DNA of 64,000 nucleotides, from assembly GCA_964392915.1 (NCBI GenBank), contig CAYMRS010000007.1:21077-85076 (forward strand). Direction: 5' to 3'. Made by a program: the position numbers and the translations under genes. Of this stretch, positions 1 through 9,648 are shown in pieces. The DNA comes from JAAYUK01 sp964392915. GTDB taxonomy: Bacteria; Nitrospirota; Thermodesulfovibrionia; Thermodesulfovibrionales; Dissulfurispiraceae. Under the pieces are notes generated by a model that was not told where the DNA came from, searched no databases, and saw nothing but the letters and a program-made list of their open reading frames with translations. The first letter of the stretch is position 1, and each line of letters opens with the position of its first letter.

Positions 1-3000
1 TCCGCAATCTCGAACCCTCCGTCAAGACACGCGTCATCTCGCTCGACGACAAGAGCAGTCTCGAAAAGATAAAGCAAGGCGCTCTCGAGAAAACCGCTAC
101 TGCCGCGGAGACTGTTGCGTCGGTTCTTCCCGATTCGCTAAAACCGAAGGCAGGCGCAATGGTCGAAACACTCAAGGGGAAAATCAGGCAGGTGAATCCC
201 GAAAAGGAAACGCAGATCATCGAATGGCTCCGTACCGTAAAAAACAAAGGCCGCCAGCGCTCACTATTCAAAAACAGTCAGGCAACGCATGAATTCGAAT
301 TACCAAAGCCGGGCGGGGAAAAGGCTTTCGAAGTAGTCGGAATTCCTTTGAAGGAGCCGGGCTTTTATGTTGTTGAAATGGAAAGCAGGATACTTGGTTC
401 CGCGCTGCTCGCGCAACAGCAGTCGATGTATGTACCGACCACGGCGCTGGTCACCAACATGAGCGCGCACTTCAAGTGGGGGAGAGAGTCCTCGCTGGTA
501 TGGGTCACAACGCTGGATACTGCGGAACCGGTTTCACAGGCAGACGTCACCGTGCGGGACTGCCATGGGACGATAGTCTGGCGCGGAACAACAGACGCCA
601 ACGGCATTGCGGCGATACGCAGGAAACTGCCCACTTCTTCAAGCGTTCCGCGCTGCAAGTCACCCAAGGCTGATGACGACAGCCATTATGACTCTATGCA
701 GATGGAAGCACTGCAGGATCTGTACAGCGGCCTGTTTGTCTTTGCAAAAAAAGAAAAGGATCTCACCTTTGTCCACTCGGGCTGGGAAAGAGGCATCGAG
801 TCATGGCGCTTCAACCTGCCGGCTTCGACCCGACCGAAACAGATACTCGCTCATTCGGTGCTTGACCGCACCCTGCTTCGGGCAGGAGAGACGGTCTCGA
901 TGAAGCACATAGCCCGCCGACACACCATGGGAGGATTTTCACATGCCGATGCGAAGCACTTGCCGAAAACCGTCTCCATTCAGCACACCGGCAGCGAACA
1001 GAAATATGAATTCCCACTATCCTGGGACGCCAATGGCATTGCTGAAACAAACTGGTCAATCCCGAAGGAAGCAAAGCTCGGAACGTATGCCATAGTGCTG
1101 CTAACGCAAGAGACAAAAAAACCGAACGAACGACAGCGCGCCGGAAGAAATGATGAGGGAGACGAAGAAGAATGGAACTCCCCGCAATGGAATTCCGGCA
1201 GTTTCCGCGTTGAGGAGTTCCGCGTTCCGCTAATGCGCGGCATGATACAGCCCCCAAAGACACCGGCCGTCAATGTATCAGACCTCGATCTGGATCTGCA
1301 CGTTACCTACCTCGCCGGGGGCGGCGCCGGCGATGAGTCGGTACTGTTGCGGACGGCGGTGCAGCCGCGTTCCGTGATATTTGATGACTATGATGATTTT
1401 ACCTTCGCAAACGGCACGGTCAAGACCGGTATTACGGGACGTTCTGAATCTCCGGACTCCGCAGATGAGACCGACGGCGAATCTGAAGTCCGGCCAGCGG
1501 TGAAAGCCCCCCCGAGGACTGTTCAGCTAACGCTTGATCAGGCTGGAGCAGTACGCGCAACCATCCGGGATCTGCCCAGGCCTTCCGCCCCGCAGGACCT
1601 GATGGCTGAGCTTGAGTTTCGCGACCCGAACGGAGAGGTGCAGACGGCGGCCTCGCGCATCCCGCTCTGGCCCGCACAGATACTCGTTGGCATCAAGCCC
1701 GTCAGCTGGGCAGCATCGAAGGATGCGTTTTCATTTCAGGTGGTCGCGCTTGACCTGAACGGGAAGCCCGTGATTGGTGCTGACATCGCCGTCGATCTGT
1801 TTCAGCGGAAACATTATTCCCACAGAAAACGGCTGGTCGGCGGCTTCTATGCTTACGAGCATATCTCCGAGACAAAACGCATCGGGGCGCTCTGTTCCGG
1901 AAAAACCAACGCACAGGGGTTGATGTTCTGCGAAGTCATTACGTCGGTCTCGGGCAACGTCATCATCCAGGCGACTAGCAAAGACAGCGATGGCAACGTC
2001 GCGGCTGCGAATCGCGATGTCTGGATAGCGGCAAAGGGTGAATGGTGGTTTGATGTGTCCGACAACGATCGCATCGACCTGCTGCCTGAAAAAAAGCGGT
2101 ACGAGGCTGGCGATACTGCAAAATTCCAGGTCCGGATGCCCTTCCGGGAGGCTACGGTTCTTGTTGCTGTTGAACGCGAAGGAATCCTTGATACCTATGT
2201 GAAAAAGATCACCGGCAAAAACCCGTCGGTCGAAGTTCCGATAAAACCGGCTTACGCGCCGAATGTCTTTGTTTCTGCACTTGCGGTGCGCGGACGCGTC
2301 GACGGGATACAGCCGACGGCGCTGGTTGATCTCGGCAAACCCGCGTATAAAGTCGGAATTGCTGAAGTCAAAGTCGGATGGAAGCCCTATGAACTCAAGG
2401 TGAATGTTTCAGCAGATAAAAAGGTCTACAATGTTCGTGACAAGGCAATCGTCACCATTGCCGTAAAGACAGCGATGGGGAAGCTTCCGCCGAATGGAAC
2501 TGAAGTTGCTCTCGCAGCCGTTGACGAGGGCCTGCTCGAACTGATGCCGAACCGGAGCTGGAATCTTCTTGAAGCCATGATGGGCCGCCGGGCCTATGAA
2601 ATCCGGACATCCACAGCGCAGACGCAGGTCATCGGCAAGCGCCACTTCGGACTGAAAGCGCTGCCGCATGGCGGCGGAGGAGGAGGCAACAAGACCACCC
2701 GGGAACTCTTCGATACCCTGATCTTCTGGAAAAGCCGCGTTGCGCTCAACAACAAAGGTGAAGCGCGCGTGACAATTCCGCTGAATGATTCTCTCACCAG
2801 TTTCCGTATTGTTGCGGTCGCTGTCGGCGGCGTGAGCCTGTTCGGAACCGGACAAACGAGCATCCGAAGTTCGCAGGATTTGATGCTCCTTTCAGGCCTC
2901 CCGCAGTTAGTACGCGAAGCCGACCGTTTTCGTGCAGAATTTACGGTGCGCAATACAACGGATCGTCACATGACCGTGGAACTCTCAGCCGTTTCATCGC

Positions 3001-4715
3001 CCGGGCAGATCCTCACTGCTCTGAACGAATCTCTCGCCGCCGGGCAGGCAAAGACCGTCGGTTGGGATGCGGCCGTTCCGGTGAACACTGGCACCATGAC
3101 ATGGGAGGTCACTGCCAGGGACAGGAAAGCGGATGTCAGCGACCGCATCAGAGTCACGCAAAATGTTCTTCCGGCAGTTCCAGTGAGGATCGTCCAGGCA
3201 ACTACTATCCAAGTGAAAGATCAGATAGCCGTTCCGGTCGTAAAACCAAAAGACGCGCTTTCCGGCAAGGGAGGCCTGAGCGTATCTCTGCAGCCGCGCC
3301 TGTCAGAAAGCCTCAGCGGGGTTGAGCGCTACATGCGCGATTATCCATACACCTGCCTCGAACAGAAGATATCGCGCGCCGTGGCGCTCAGGGACGCGGC
3401 GATGTGGTCTCATCTGCTCGGAACAATGCCCGCGCATTTGGACGGGGACGGCCTGCTGAAGTATTTTCCGGGCATGAGACTGGGAGATCCGACTCTTTCC
3501 GCGTATGTCTATTCCATCGCCGGCGAAGCGGGATGGGAATTTCCGGCAAGCCTGGCGGAGAAGCTTGAGAGCGGACTCGAAGCCTTCATCAGCGGAAAAA
3601 TTGTCCGGCATGGTCCGCTGCCGGCCGCCGACCTCACGATACGCAAACTGGCTGCGATTGAAGCGTTGTCGCGCACCGGCAAGGCAAAGCCGGAAATGCT
3701 CAGCAGCGTTGCGATTGACCCCAATCTCTGGCCCACCTCGGCGCTGCTTGACTGGCACAACATTCTTCGACGCCTGAACGGGATTCCGAACAGCGCCCAA
3801 CGCATGAAGGAGGCGGATCAAATACTCCGTTCACGCCTGAATTTTCAGGCTACGACAATGGGCTTTTCTACGGAACGTTCCGATGCGCTCTGGTGGCTGA
3901 TGATTTCGGGCGATCTGAATGCGGTAAAAACCGTTCTGACTTTCCTGCACAATGATGCGTGGAATGAAGACATGCCTCGCCTTGTTCGGGGCGCCATCGG
4001 CCGACAGCACCGGGGCGCATGGAACACTACGACGGCAAACGCGTGGGGAGTGCTGGCTCTGGAAAAGTTCTCCCGAAAGTTCGAATCAACGCCGGTCGGC
4101 GGCACTACCACCGTCGCAGTGAACAGTCAATCGAAAAACATGGACTGGGCCGCTCAAGCAAAAGGAGGCACTCTCGCGCTTGCCTGGCCGAAAAACAGCA
4201 CGCAGCTGACGGTAACCCATCAGGGCGCCGGGAAGCCATGGGCAGCCATCCAGAGCTTTGCGGCAATTCCGCTCAGGGAACCGTTCAGCAGCGGCTATCG
4301 GATCAGAAAAACGCTGACCCCCGTTCAGCAGAAAGAACGTGGTGCTTGGTCGCGGGGCGACGTTGTTCGCGTCCGGCTCGACCTTGAATCACAGTCTGAG
4401 ATGACATGGGTAGTCGTGAGTGATCCGATTCCCGCCGGAGCAACCATTCTCGGAAGCGGCCTTGGCCGGGACTCCGGCCTGCTGACAAAAAATGAACGCT
4501 CCGATACCGGCCGGAGCTGGCCGGCCTTTGAAGAGCGCTCGTTTGAGACGTTCCGGGCTTACTACGAATACGTTCCGAAGGGCATATGGACTGTAGAATA
4601 CACCATGCGACTGAACAACCAGGGAACGTTCAACCTCCCGCAGACGCGCGTCGAGGCGATGTACGCGCCCGAAATGTTCGGGGAGAATCCGAATGGAAAG
4701 TTTTCAGTGAAATGA
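1..4715 (+). CDS. Alpha-2-macroglobulin family protein, 5' end outside window
   Basis: The frame is open from base 3, so about 1570 C-terminal residues are visible and the signal peptide lies upstream of the window. It is a bacterial alpha-2-macroglobulin (YfhM-like), a periplasmic protease trap thought to protect the envelope. The thioester motif CLEQ, preceded by YPYT, is encoded at 3354-3365. Other family marks are a Gly-rich stretch before RELFDTLIFWKSRV (about 2670-2740) and a C-terminus ending AMYAPEMFGENP. Seen: intact CLEQ, so the protein should form the internal Cys-Gln thioester and trap proteases covalently. The stop codon overlaps the ATG of pbpC (ATGA at 4712-4715). The A2M/PbpC pair is a known conserved neighbourhood, interpreted as trapping proteases at breaches while PbpC repairs the wall. 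Family assignment is firm. Confidence 0.95.
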   Translation, partial: RNLEPSVKTRVISLDDKSSLEKIKQGALEKTATAAETVASVLPDSLKPKAGAMVETLKGKIRQVNPEKETQIIEWLRTVKNKGRQRSLFKNSQATHEFELPKPGGEKAFEVVGIPLKEPGFYVVEMESRILGSALLAQQQSMYVPTTALVTNMSAHFKWGRESSLVWVTTLDTAEPVSQADVTVRDCHGTIVWRGTTDANGIAAIRRKLPTSSSVPRCKSPKADDDSHYDSMQMEALQDLYSGLFVFAKKEKDLTFVHSGWERGIESWRFNLPASTRPKQILAHSVLDRTLLRAGETVSMKHIARRHTMGGFSHADAKHLPKTVSIQHTGSEQKYEFPLSWDANGIAETNWSIPKEAKLGTYAIVLLTQETKKPNERQRAGRNDEGDEEEWNSPQWNSGSFRVEEFRVPLMRGMIQPPKTPAVNVSDLDLDLHVTYLAGGGAGDESVLLRTAVQPRSVIFDDYDDFTFANGTVKTGITGRSESPDSADETDGESEVRPAVKAPPRTVQLTLDQAGAVRATIRDLPRPSAPQDLMAELEFRDPNGEVQTAASRIPLWPAQILVGIKPVSWAASKDAFSFQVVALDLNGKPVIGADIAVDLFQRKHYSHRKRLVGGFYAYEHISETKRIGALCSGKTNAQGLMFCEVITSVSGNVIIQATSKDSDGNVAAANRDVWIAAKGEWWFDVSDNDRIDLLPEKKRYEAGDTAKFQVRMPFREATVLVAVEREGILDTYVKKITGKNPSVEVPIKPAYAPNVFVSALAVRGRVDGIQPTALVDLGKPAYKVGIAEVKVGWKPYELKVNVSADKKVYNVRDKAIVTIAVKTAMGKLPPNGTEVALAAVDEGLLELMPNRSWNLLEAMMGRRAYEIRTSTAQTQVIGKRHFGLKALPHGGGGGGNKTTRELFDTLIFWKSRVALNNKGEARVTIPLNDSLTSFRIVAVAVGGVSLFGTGQTSIRSSQDLMLLSGLPQLVREADRFRAEFTVRNTTDRHMTVELSAVSSPGQILTALNESLAAGQAKTVGWDAAVPVNTGTMTWEVTARDRKADVSDRIRVTQNVLPAVPVRIVQATTIQVKDQIAVPVVKPKDALSGKGGLSVSLQPRLSESLSGVERYMRDYPYTCLEQKISRAVALRDAAMWSHLLGTMPAHLDGDGLLKYFPGMRLGDPTLSAYVYSIAGEAGWEFPASLAEKLESGLEAFISGKIVRHGPLPAADLTIRKLAAIEALSRTGKAKPEMLSSVAIDPNLWPTSALLDWHNILRRLNGIPNSAQRMKEADQILRSRLNFQATTMGFSTERSDALWWLMISGDLNAVKTVLTFLHNDAWNEDMPRLVRGAIGRQHRGAWNTTTANAWGVLALEKFSRKFESTPVGGTTTVAVNSQSKNMDWAAQAKGGTLALAWPKNSTQLTVTHQGAGKPWAAIQSFAAIPLREPFSSGYRIRKTLTPVQQKERGAWSRGDVVRVRLDLESQSEMTWVVVSDPIPAGATILGSGLGRDSGLLTKNERSDTGRSWPAFEERSFETFRAYYEYVPKGIWTVEYTMRLNNQGTFNLPQTRVEAMYAPEMFGENPNGKFSVK

Positions 4716-6916
4716 GCAGGATAGAACTCAGAATCAACGTTGCAGGGAAGCACAGTCGAAATGGCCGGCGATGCACAGTTTCGTGTTTTCTGCCGTTCTT
4801 ATGTTGCCTTCTGTTTACCTCGCCGGCATCGGCGGATTTCGCCTCCTATCAGGAAGTGAAAAGTCAGTACCGCAGCTCGGAAGCGGTGCTGCTCGACCGT
4901 CATGGTGATGTCATCCATGAGCTTCGCGTCGACCCATCAGGGCGTCGGCTTGAGTGGGTGCACCTGCAGGACGTTTCTCCGGCGCTGATTGCGGCAGTGC
5001 TGTATTCTGAAGACCGTCGCTTCCATGAGCACAGCGGTGTCGACTGGAGGGCGCTCGCGGCGGCAGCCATGCAGAATCTGGTTTGGAAACAGCAGCGCGG
5101 AGCTAGCACGATTTCGATGCAGCTTGCGGCCATGCTCGACCGGCAACTGAAACCGGAAGGCGCGAAGCGGCGGTCGCTGGAGCAGAAATGGGATCAGATC
5201 CGGGCATCTCGCGACCTTGAAGAGAAGTGGTCAAAGGAGCAGATACTTGAAGCATACCTGAATCTTGTGTCGTTCCGCGGCGAGTTGCAGGGCATAGCTG
5301 CGGCCACCCGCGGGATGTTCGACAAGGAACCAAACGGCCTGACCGATGCCGAGTCCATGCTCCTTGCTTCCCTCATCCGATCTCCCAACGCGCGGCATAA
5401 AACTACTGCCGCGCGCGCCTGCGTCCTTGCAGAGGACATGAAGGCTGCCATTTCCTGCGAATTGATCAAAGCACTCGCCGCTGAACGACTGAACAGAACG
5501 TACTCCATCCGTCAGCGTGCAGCACTGGCCCCTCATGTCGCTCAGCAGATGCTGAGCACAAAAAATATGCGTGTCCGGACAACACTTGACGCCAAACTGC
5601 AACACACGGCATCTGAGCTTTTGCACCATCAGCTTCGCCAGCTTAAATCCCAGAATGTGAATGACGGCGCCGTGCTGATTGCGGATAACCGGACCGGCGA
5701 CATTCTCGCATATGTTGCCAGCGCAGGAACAGATGCCAGCGATCGTCACGTCGATGGCATCATGGCAAAACGTCAGGCAGGCTCAACGCTCAAGCCGTTC
5801 CTGTACGAACTGGCCATTGAACGCCGACTGCTGACCGCAGCGTCAATGCTTGATGATTCACCGCTCAATATGACTACAAAGACCGGTCTCTATGTTCCGC
5901 AAAACTATGACAATGACTTCAAGGGACCGGTCAGCGTTCGTACGAGCCTCTCGGCATCGCTGAACATTCCGGCAGTGCGCGTCCTCATGCTGGTCGAACC
6001 TGACGCTTTCGCGGAGCGCCTCAAAAAGCTCGGCTTCAATGACCTGAATGACGGCGATTACTACGGATACTCGATGGCGCTTGGCTCCGTTGACGTGAGT
6101 CTGCATGAACTGGTGAATGCATTCCGGACGCTTGCCAACAAGGGCTCATTGAGCCCGCTCAGACTTGCCCAGGCAGATAAGAACACCGTGCCCCGAAGCG
6201 TAATGGACAAGAACGCAGTCTTCATAATATCGGATATTCTTTCCGATCGCATAGCCAGAAGCCTTACCTTCGGGCTTGAGAATCCGCTCGCTACCCGCTT
6301 CTGGACCGCTGTGAAAACCGGCACCAGCAAGGACATGCGCGACAACTGGTGCCTCGGATTTTCCGGTCGCTACACGGTTGGCGTGTGGGTCGGGAATTTC
6401 TCGGGAGCGCCGATGTGGAATGTTTCCGGCATTAGCGGCGCTGCGCCAATCTGGCTTGAATTGATGAATTATCTGCACAAAAATATGCCGGGCAATCCAC
6501 CGAAAGCACCGGAAGGCGTGATCTCTCGATATGTATCCTTTACCGGCGGGAATGACGGTGACCGCCGGGAGTGGTTTCTGACCGGCACCGAAACAGCATC
6601 AGTTTCGCGAAGAGAGGAATACACCCGTCCGCGGATCGTCTACCCGCCCGACGGCACGGTTATCGGTCTGGACCCCGACATTCCTGCCGACAATCAGGCG
6701 GTTTTTTTTCAGGCATCGAAAACAGGGGGCTTCTCCTGGCATCTGAACAACCGGAAGATTGCCGATGCCGGGCAGCATGTACTCTGGAAGCCGGTACGGG
6801 GAACGTACGTGCTTGCGGTCAAAAACGGGGAAAATGTCACACTTGATTCGGTGGAGTTCGAAGTCAGGGGAATACTGCAGGCTGAAGCGACAAGCGGAAC
6901 CCGAAATTGGCATTAG
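4712..6916 (+). CDS. pbpC: Penicillin-binding protein 1C
   Basis: A 734-residue bifunctional peptidoglycan synthase of the PbpC class. I chose ATG 4712 because it overlaps the upstream TGA and is followed by a hydrophobic segment (about residues 20-38, CFLPFLCCLLFTSPASA) acting as signal anchor. The glycosyltransferase 51 domain shows EDRRFHEHSGVDW, with the catalytic Glu at about residue 100, and GASTISMQLAAML. The transpeptidase domain has the serine motif STLK (Ser about 358), SLN (about 416) and KTGTS (about 535). The last 100 residues (IVYPPDGTVIGLDPDI...) match the C-terminal domain typical of PbpC. It is translationally coupled to the A2M gene. All active-site motifs are intact. Confidence 0.95.
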   Translation: MSRIELRINVAGKHSRNGRRCTVSCFLPFLCCLLFTSPASADFASYQEVKSQYRSSEAVLLDRHGDVIHELRVDPSGRRLEWVHLQDVSPALIAAVLYSEDRRFHEHSGVDWRALAAAAMQNLVWKQQRGASTISMQLAAMLDRQLKPEGAKRRSLEQKWDQIRASRDLEEKWSKEQILEAYLNLVSFRGELQGIAAATRGMFDKEPNGLTDAESMLLASLIRSPNARHKTTAARACVLAEDMKAAISCELIKALAAERLNRTYSIRQRAALAPHVAQQMLSTKNMRVRTTLDAKLQHTASELLHHQLRQLKSQNVNDGAVLIADNRTGDILAYVASAGTDASDRHVDGIMAKRQAGSTLKPFLYELAIERRLLTAASMLDDSPLNMTTKTGLYVPQNYDNDFKGPVSVRTSLSASLNIPAVRVLMLVEPDAFAERLKKLGFNDLNDGDYYGYSMALGSVDVSLHELVNAFRTLANKGSLSPLRLAQADKNTVPRSVMDKNAVFIISDILSDRIARSLTFGLENPLATRFWTAVKTGTSKDMRDNWCLGFSGRYTVGVWVGNFSGAPMWNVSGISGAAPIWLELMNYLHKNMPGNPPKAPEGVISRYVSFTGGNDGDRREWFLTGTETASVSRREEYTRPRIVYPPDGTVIGLDPDIPADNQAVFFQASKTGGFSWHLNNRKIADAGQHVLWKPVRGTYVLAVKNGENVTLDSVEFEVRGILQAEATSGTRNWH

Positions 6917-6988
6917 CCCGAAAAAAGATCGCGCAGTGTGAACGGCGGACCCTCAGCTTCAAGAACCGTCGCTGCTCACGTCTTTCCG

Positions 6989-7492
6989 CTACCCGAGCGC
7001 TATTCTGAAGCCGACGAAGAGTCCGACGTCCCTTTTGCCGCCTGAGGATGACATATGATACTTGTCCCATGCCGCGTTGCTCTGCTGGCGAACGCCGGCA
7101 ACGAGTCCGGTTTTCTCACCGGACAACGCAATTGTTCCGTCGCTGTCCTGTTTCAGCGCACGCTGAACCCTCGTCGTTTCCTTCATGAAGTCAAGTACTC
7201 TGGCAACATCGACTGCATTCGTCTGCGCCGTGCCGCTCTTTTTTTCCTCAGGCGGCATTGCTGACTTGTCTGCCAATGGTTCATGCCGCTGCAGGGACGC
7301 TTCAAGTTGTCCGAAAATATCGGTCTGGCCCATCCTGGCTGCAACAAGTTTATGCAGCTCATCAGGCTTTGCCTGACCCCGAGACAATTCTGCGGAGAGC
7401 ATGCGGCAAAAAGACTCTGACGGACGCTCAAGTGATCGTGCGTATGATATCGGCAACGCTGTCTGGCCGGGAATTGCAGGCATGATTTTCAT
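6989..7492 (-). CDS. Hypothetical protein, 167 aa
   Basis: Not recognised. Start chosen at 7492 because AGGTG sits 3-7 nt upstream in the leader; a longer frame to 7534 lacks a ribosome site. The N-terminus MKIMPAIPG is not a signal peptide. The middle is charged and helical (SESFCRMLSAELSRGQAKPDELHKLVAARM) with an acidic/lysine linker around PPEEKKSG. The C-terminus is Gly/Ser-rich and ends GLFVGFRIALG. It is convergent with pbpC and stands alone, with about 225 bp of upstream non-coding DNA holding a conspicuous palindrome (7609-7629). Coding is likely because of the Shine-Dalgarno and start context, but no function can be given. Confidence 0.6.
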   Translation of the reverse strand: MKIMPAIPGQTALPISYARSLERPSESFCRMLSAELSRGQAKPDELHKLVAARMGQTDIFGQLEASLQRHEPLADKSAMPPEEKKSGTAQTNAVDVARVLDFMKETTRVQRALKQDSDGTIALSGEKTGLVAGVRQQSNAAWDKYHMSSSGGKRDVGLFVGFRIALG

Positions 7493-7600
7493 AGGCACCT
7501 CACGTCGTTCACAGTTTTTCCTGCAAATGAGCAAGCAATCGGCATGCCAATAAATTATCGTTATTTTTTAATGCGCATTTTCATGGCGATGTCAGAGATA

Positions 7601-7629
7601 TTTGCCGGGCCAGGCAAAATTTGCCGGGC
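7601..7629. promoter_or_regulatory. Candidate operator: 21-bp palindrome plus direct repeat
   Basis: TTTGCCGGGC occurs twice (7601-7610 and 7620-7629). The second copy forms the right arm of a near-perfect 21-bp palindrome centred on AAATTT (7609-7629: GCCAGGCAAA / TTTGCCGGGC, 9 of 10 pairs). It lies about 110 bp upstream of the minus-strand gene starting at 7492. It has the look of a dimeric regulator site; the regulator is unknown. Confidence 0.4.
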
Positions 7630-7717
7630 ATTTGACAAAAAATAGCGGCAGGCTGAAGAGGTGAATAAACCTCCGGCGCAGCGCGGAAGGCCCTTGTTAA
7701 ACGGGAGAACGCCCGCT

Positions 7718-9436
7718 TTACTGTTTGTCTTTTGGCTTCACCCTGTGCAGCTTTTCTTCTACGCGCTCCTTCAAGCCAGGCTCCTTCTTTTCAAACTTCA
7801 AGGATTCCTGCCATGCTGAAAGCGCCCGATCCGGCTTGCCGAGGGCTTCATACACGTCGCCGACATGCTCAAAAAGCACCGGATCGTCCTTGGTGTAATT
7901 CAAAGCTTTCTTCAGCTCTTTCAATGCCTCTTCAAAACGCCCCAGTCTGAAATAAACCCAGCCGAGGCTGTCTAGAATGTACCCGCTGTCGGGTTTCAGG
8001 GCCACTGCCCTCTGAATCAGCGCAAGGGCTTCGTCAAGATTGATACCCTTATCCGCGAAGCTGTAGCCGAGATAGTTCAGCGCATCGGCATGTTTCGGGT
8101 TCAGTGCTATGGTTTTCCGCAGATAGGTCACCATATCGTCAAATCGTTTGGTCTTCTCAAAAAGAATCGCCGTGGTGAAATACAACTCATCATTGTCCTT
8201 GAAGCGCTCTAGTGCGCCCCTGAGAACAGTTTCCGCCTTTTCATATTCTTTCAGCTGAGTATAAGCGTTGCCCAGATATGAATATGCTTCCGGTTTGCCG
8301 GTCTCGAAGGTCAGAACCTCTTCATACACCTTTGCCGCTTCATCAATGCGCTCGAGTTTTGCGTAAATAAAGGCAAGGTTCATAAATGAGTTGAAATGCT
8401 TAGGGTCGAGGCTGATGATTCTCTTCAGATGCTCTATCGCTTCGGGATAGCGCTTCATTTCCTCAAGCGCGATTGCCAGATAGAATCGCGGCATGATATC
8501 CTTCGGCCTCGCCTGAAGAACCAACTGCAGTTCCGAGACCGCTTTGTTAAAATCGCGCTCCTGCATGTACAGCAGACCGAGGCGCTGATGAAGATCGACG
8601 TTTTGGGGGGCGTCCTTCAGAATCGCTTCGAGTTCCTCAATCGCTTTCTTGTATGCGTTGCCCGAAAGATAGATCTGCGTCAGACGCTCGCGCGCGAACA
8701 GATTGTGCGGATTAATCGCAAGCGCTTTTTTGTAGTTCTCTTCGGCGACCTTCGGGCTGGACGTCAGTTCGCCGATAATGGCAAGGCTGACATAGGCGGC
8801 ATCAAACTGCGGATTAATCTCTATCCCTTTTTTGAAATACTCACGAGCCTTCGCGAATTCCTTTTTCTCAAGGTGCAGAGAGCCCATATAGTAATACGCC
8901 ATGATATTTTCCGGATCTCTTTTGAGCAGCCGCTCAAGAACTACCCGCGCCTTCCTGCCGTCGCCTTTGGAAGAATAAAGGACTCCGAGGAACAGGTATG
9001 CTTCTTTCAGTTCAGGATCAATTTCGAGCACGCGTTCATATACGCCGATTGCCTTGTCAACTTCCTTTTTTGCATTGTAGAGTTCGCCAAGACGCATGAG
9101 GGCAGGAATATATTTTGGATTCTCCGCCACGATGCTCTCAAATGCGGCGAGAGCTTCAGTCAACCTGCCGGTCTTCACCAGCAGATGCGCAACACGCAAT
9201 CTCAAATCGCGCGCGGAGGGGTCGGCCTTCATCGCATTGGCGTAATGCGCAAGCGCCTCCTCCCAGCGGCCAGCGATCTCGCTTTCGTGCCCCAGAAGAT
9301 ATTCCAGATACGGGTTGTCCTGGTCGCCGGAAGGCTTTTGCACTTCGGCAGACGAAGTGTCGGGCAGTTCCTGCGCAAAGGCACCGCCGGCGAGCAGCAA
9401 ACATGAGACTATTGAAATCAGAATGAGCTTTTTCAT
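7718..9436 (-). CDS. Periplasmic tetratricopeptide-repeat protein
   Basis: A 572-residue protein made almost wholly of TPR units after a signal peptide (KKLILISIVSCLLLAGGAFAQ, about residues 2-22). Roughly 14 consecutive 34-residue repeats run from about residue 45 to 555, with typical A-x-x-x-Y/F...P motifs (for example ALAHYANAMKADP, ALNYLGYSFADKG). There is no catalytic domain, so it is probably a periplasmic or outer-membrane-associated scaffold. Proteins of this build often assist secretion, assembly or polysaccharide export; that is inference. No Shine-Dalgarno precedes the ATG, but an AATAAT hexamer (9443-9448) lies 6 nt upstream, compatible with a leaderless mRNA. It is separated from the radical SAM operon upstream by a strong terminator. 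Confidence 0.85.
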   Translation of the reverse strand: MKKLILISIVSCLLLAGGAFAQELPDTSSAEVQKPSGDQDNPYLEYLLGHESEIAGRWEEALAHYANAMKADPSARDLRLRVAHLLVKTGRLTEALAAFESIVAENPKYIPALMRLGELYNAKKEVDKAIGVYERVLEIDPELKEAYLFLGVLYSSKGDGRKARVVLERLLKRDPENIMAYYYMGSLHLEKKEFAKAREYFKKGIEINPQFDAAYVSLAIIGELTSSPKVAEENYKKALAINPHNLFARERLTQIYLSGNAYKKAIEELEAILKDAPQNVDLHQRLGLLYMQERDFNKAVSELQLVLQARPKDIMPRFYLAIALEEMKRYPEAIEHLKRIISLDPKHFNSFMNLAFIYAKLERIDEAAKVYEEVLTFETGKPEAYSYLGNAYTQLKEYEKAETVLRGALERFKDNDELYFTTAILFEKTKRFDDMVTYLRKTIALNPKHADALNYLGYSFADKGINLDEALALIQRAVALKPDSGYILDSLGWVYFRLGRFEEALKELKKALNYTKDDPVLFEHVGDVYEALGKPDRALSAWQESLKFEKKEPGLKERVEEKLHRVKPKDKQ

Positions 9437-9442
9437 GCGCTT

Positions 9443-9451
9443 ATTATTGCA
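9443..9451 (-). promoter_or_regulatory. Putative extended -10 box of the TPR gene
   Basis: On the minus strand TGC followed by AATAAT ends 6 nt before the ATG at 9436. This would put the transcript start at or within a base or two of the start codon. The -35 is poor (TTTATC at 18 nt). Confidence 0.3.
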
Positions 9452-9473
9452 TATATCTTCTCATGAGATAAAC

Positions 9474-9509
9474 AAAAAGGGGGGGGTCGGTACGACCCCC
9501 CCCCCTTTT
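9474..9509. terminator. Strong bidirectional intrinsic terminator
   Basis: Eight G plus TCG (9479-9489), a three-base GTA loop, then CGA plus ten C (9493-9505). AAAAA flanks the left and TTTT the right, so both strands read a GC hairpin followed by a U tract. It closes the LapA/radical SAM/peptide operon on the minus strand just 25 nt after the peptide stop codon. Confidence 0.9.
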
Positions 9510-9533
9510 GACATATTTTTTGTTACTACGCGC

Positions 9534-9596
9534 TCAGCAAGAGCTTTTGCACTTACAGGTTGTTGTTCCCTTCCTGGAAACCTTCCGAATAACCAT
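9534..9596 (-). CDS. Tiny Cys-rich peptide, candidate substrate of radical SAM enzyme
   Basis: An unannotated ORF directly after the radical SAM gene and before the terminator. From ATG 9596 it encodes 20 residues: a basic leader-like MVIRKVSRKG, then TTTCKCKSSC with three Cys in a C-x-C-x3-C pattern at the very C-terminus. GGGAGG lies 6 nt upstream of this ATG, an ideal ribosome site. An in-frame ATG at 9635 (13 nt after the radical SAM stop) would give 33 residues but has a weak site. The clustering of Thr, Ser and Cys at the end resembles core regions of radical-SAM-modified peptides such as sactipeptides and ranthipeptides; I also recall a Geobacter 'geopeptide' class with a dedicated maturase family, but could not compare sequences. 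Coding is inferred from position, ribosome site and composition. Confidence 0.65.
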   Translation of the reverse strand: MVIRKVSRKGTTTCKCKSSC

Positions 9597-9648
9597 CTTC
9601 TGCCTCCCTTTCATAGGGTCACTCACGGACTTCATGCCCGCTGTATTG

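Noticed and set aside
8396..9406. 336-residue plus-strand ORF antisense to the TPR gene
   Set aside because: Exact shadow of a GC-biased coding strand; no domain, no ribosome site.
9479..9505. G8/C10 homopolymer runs as a possible assembly artefact or phase-variation tract
   Set aside because: The runs form a symmetrical hairpin flanked by A and T tracts and lie outside any coding frame, so a terminator explains them better.
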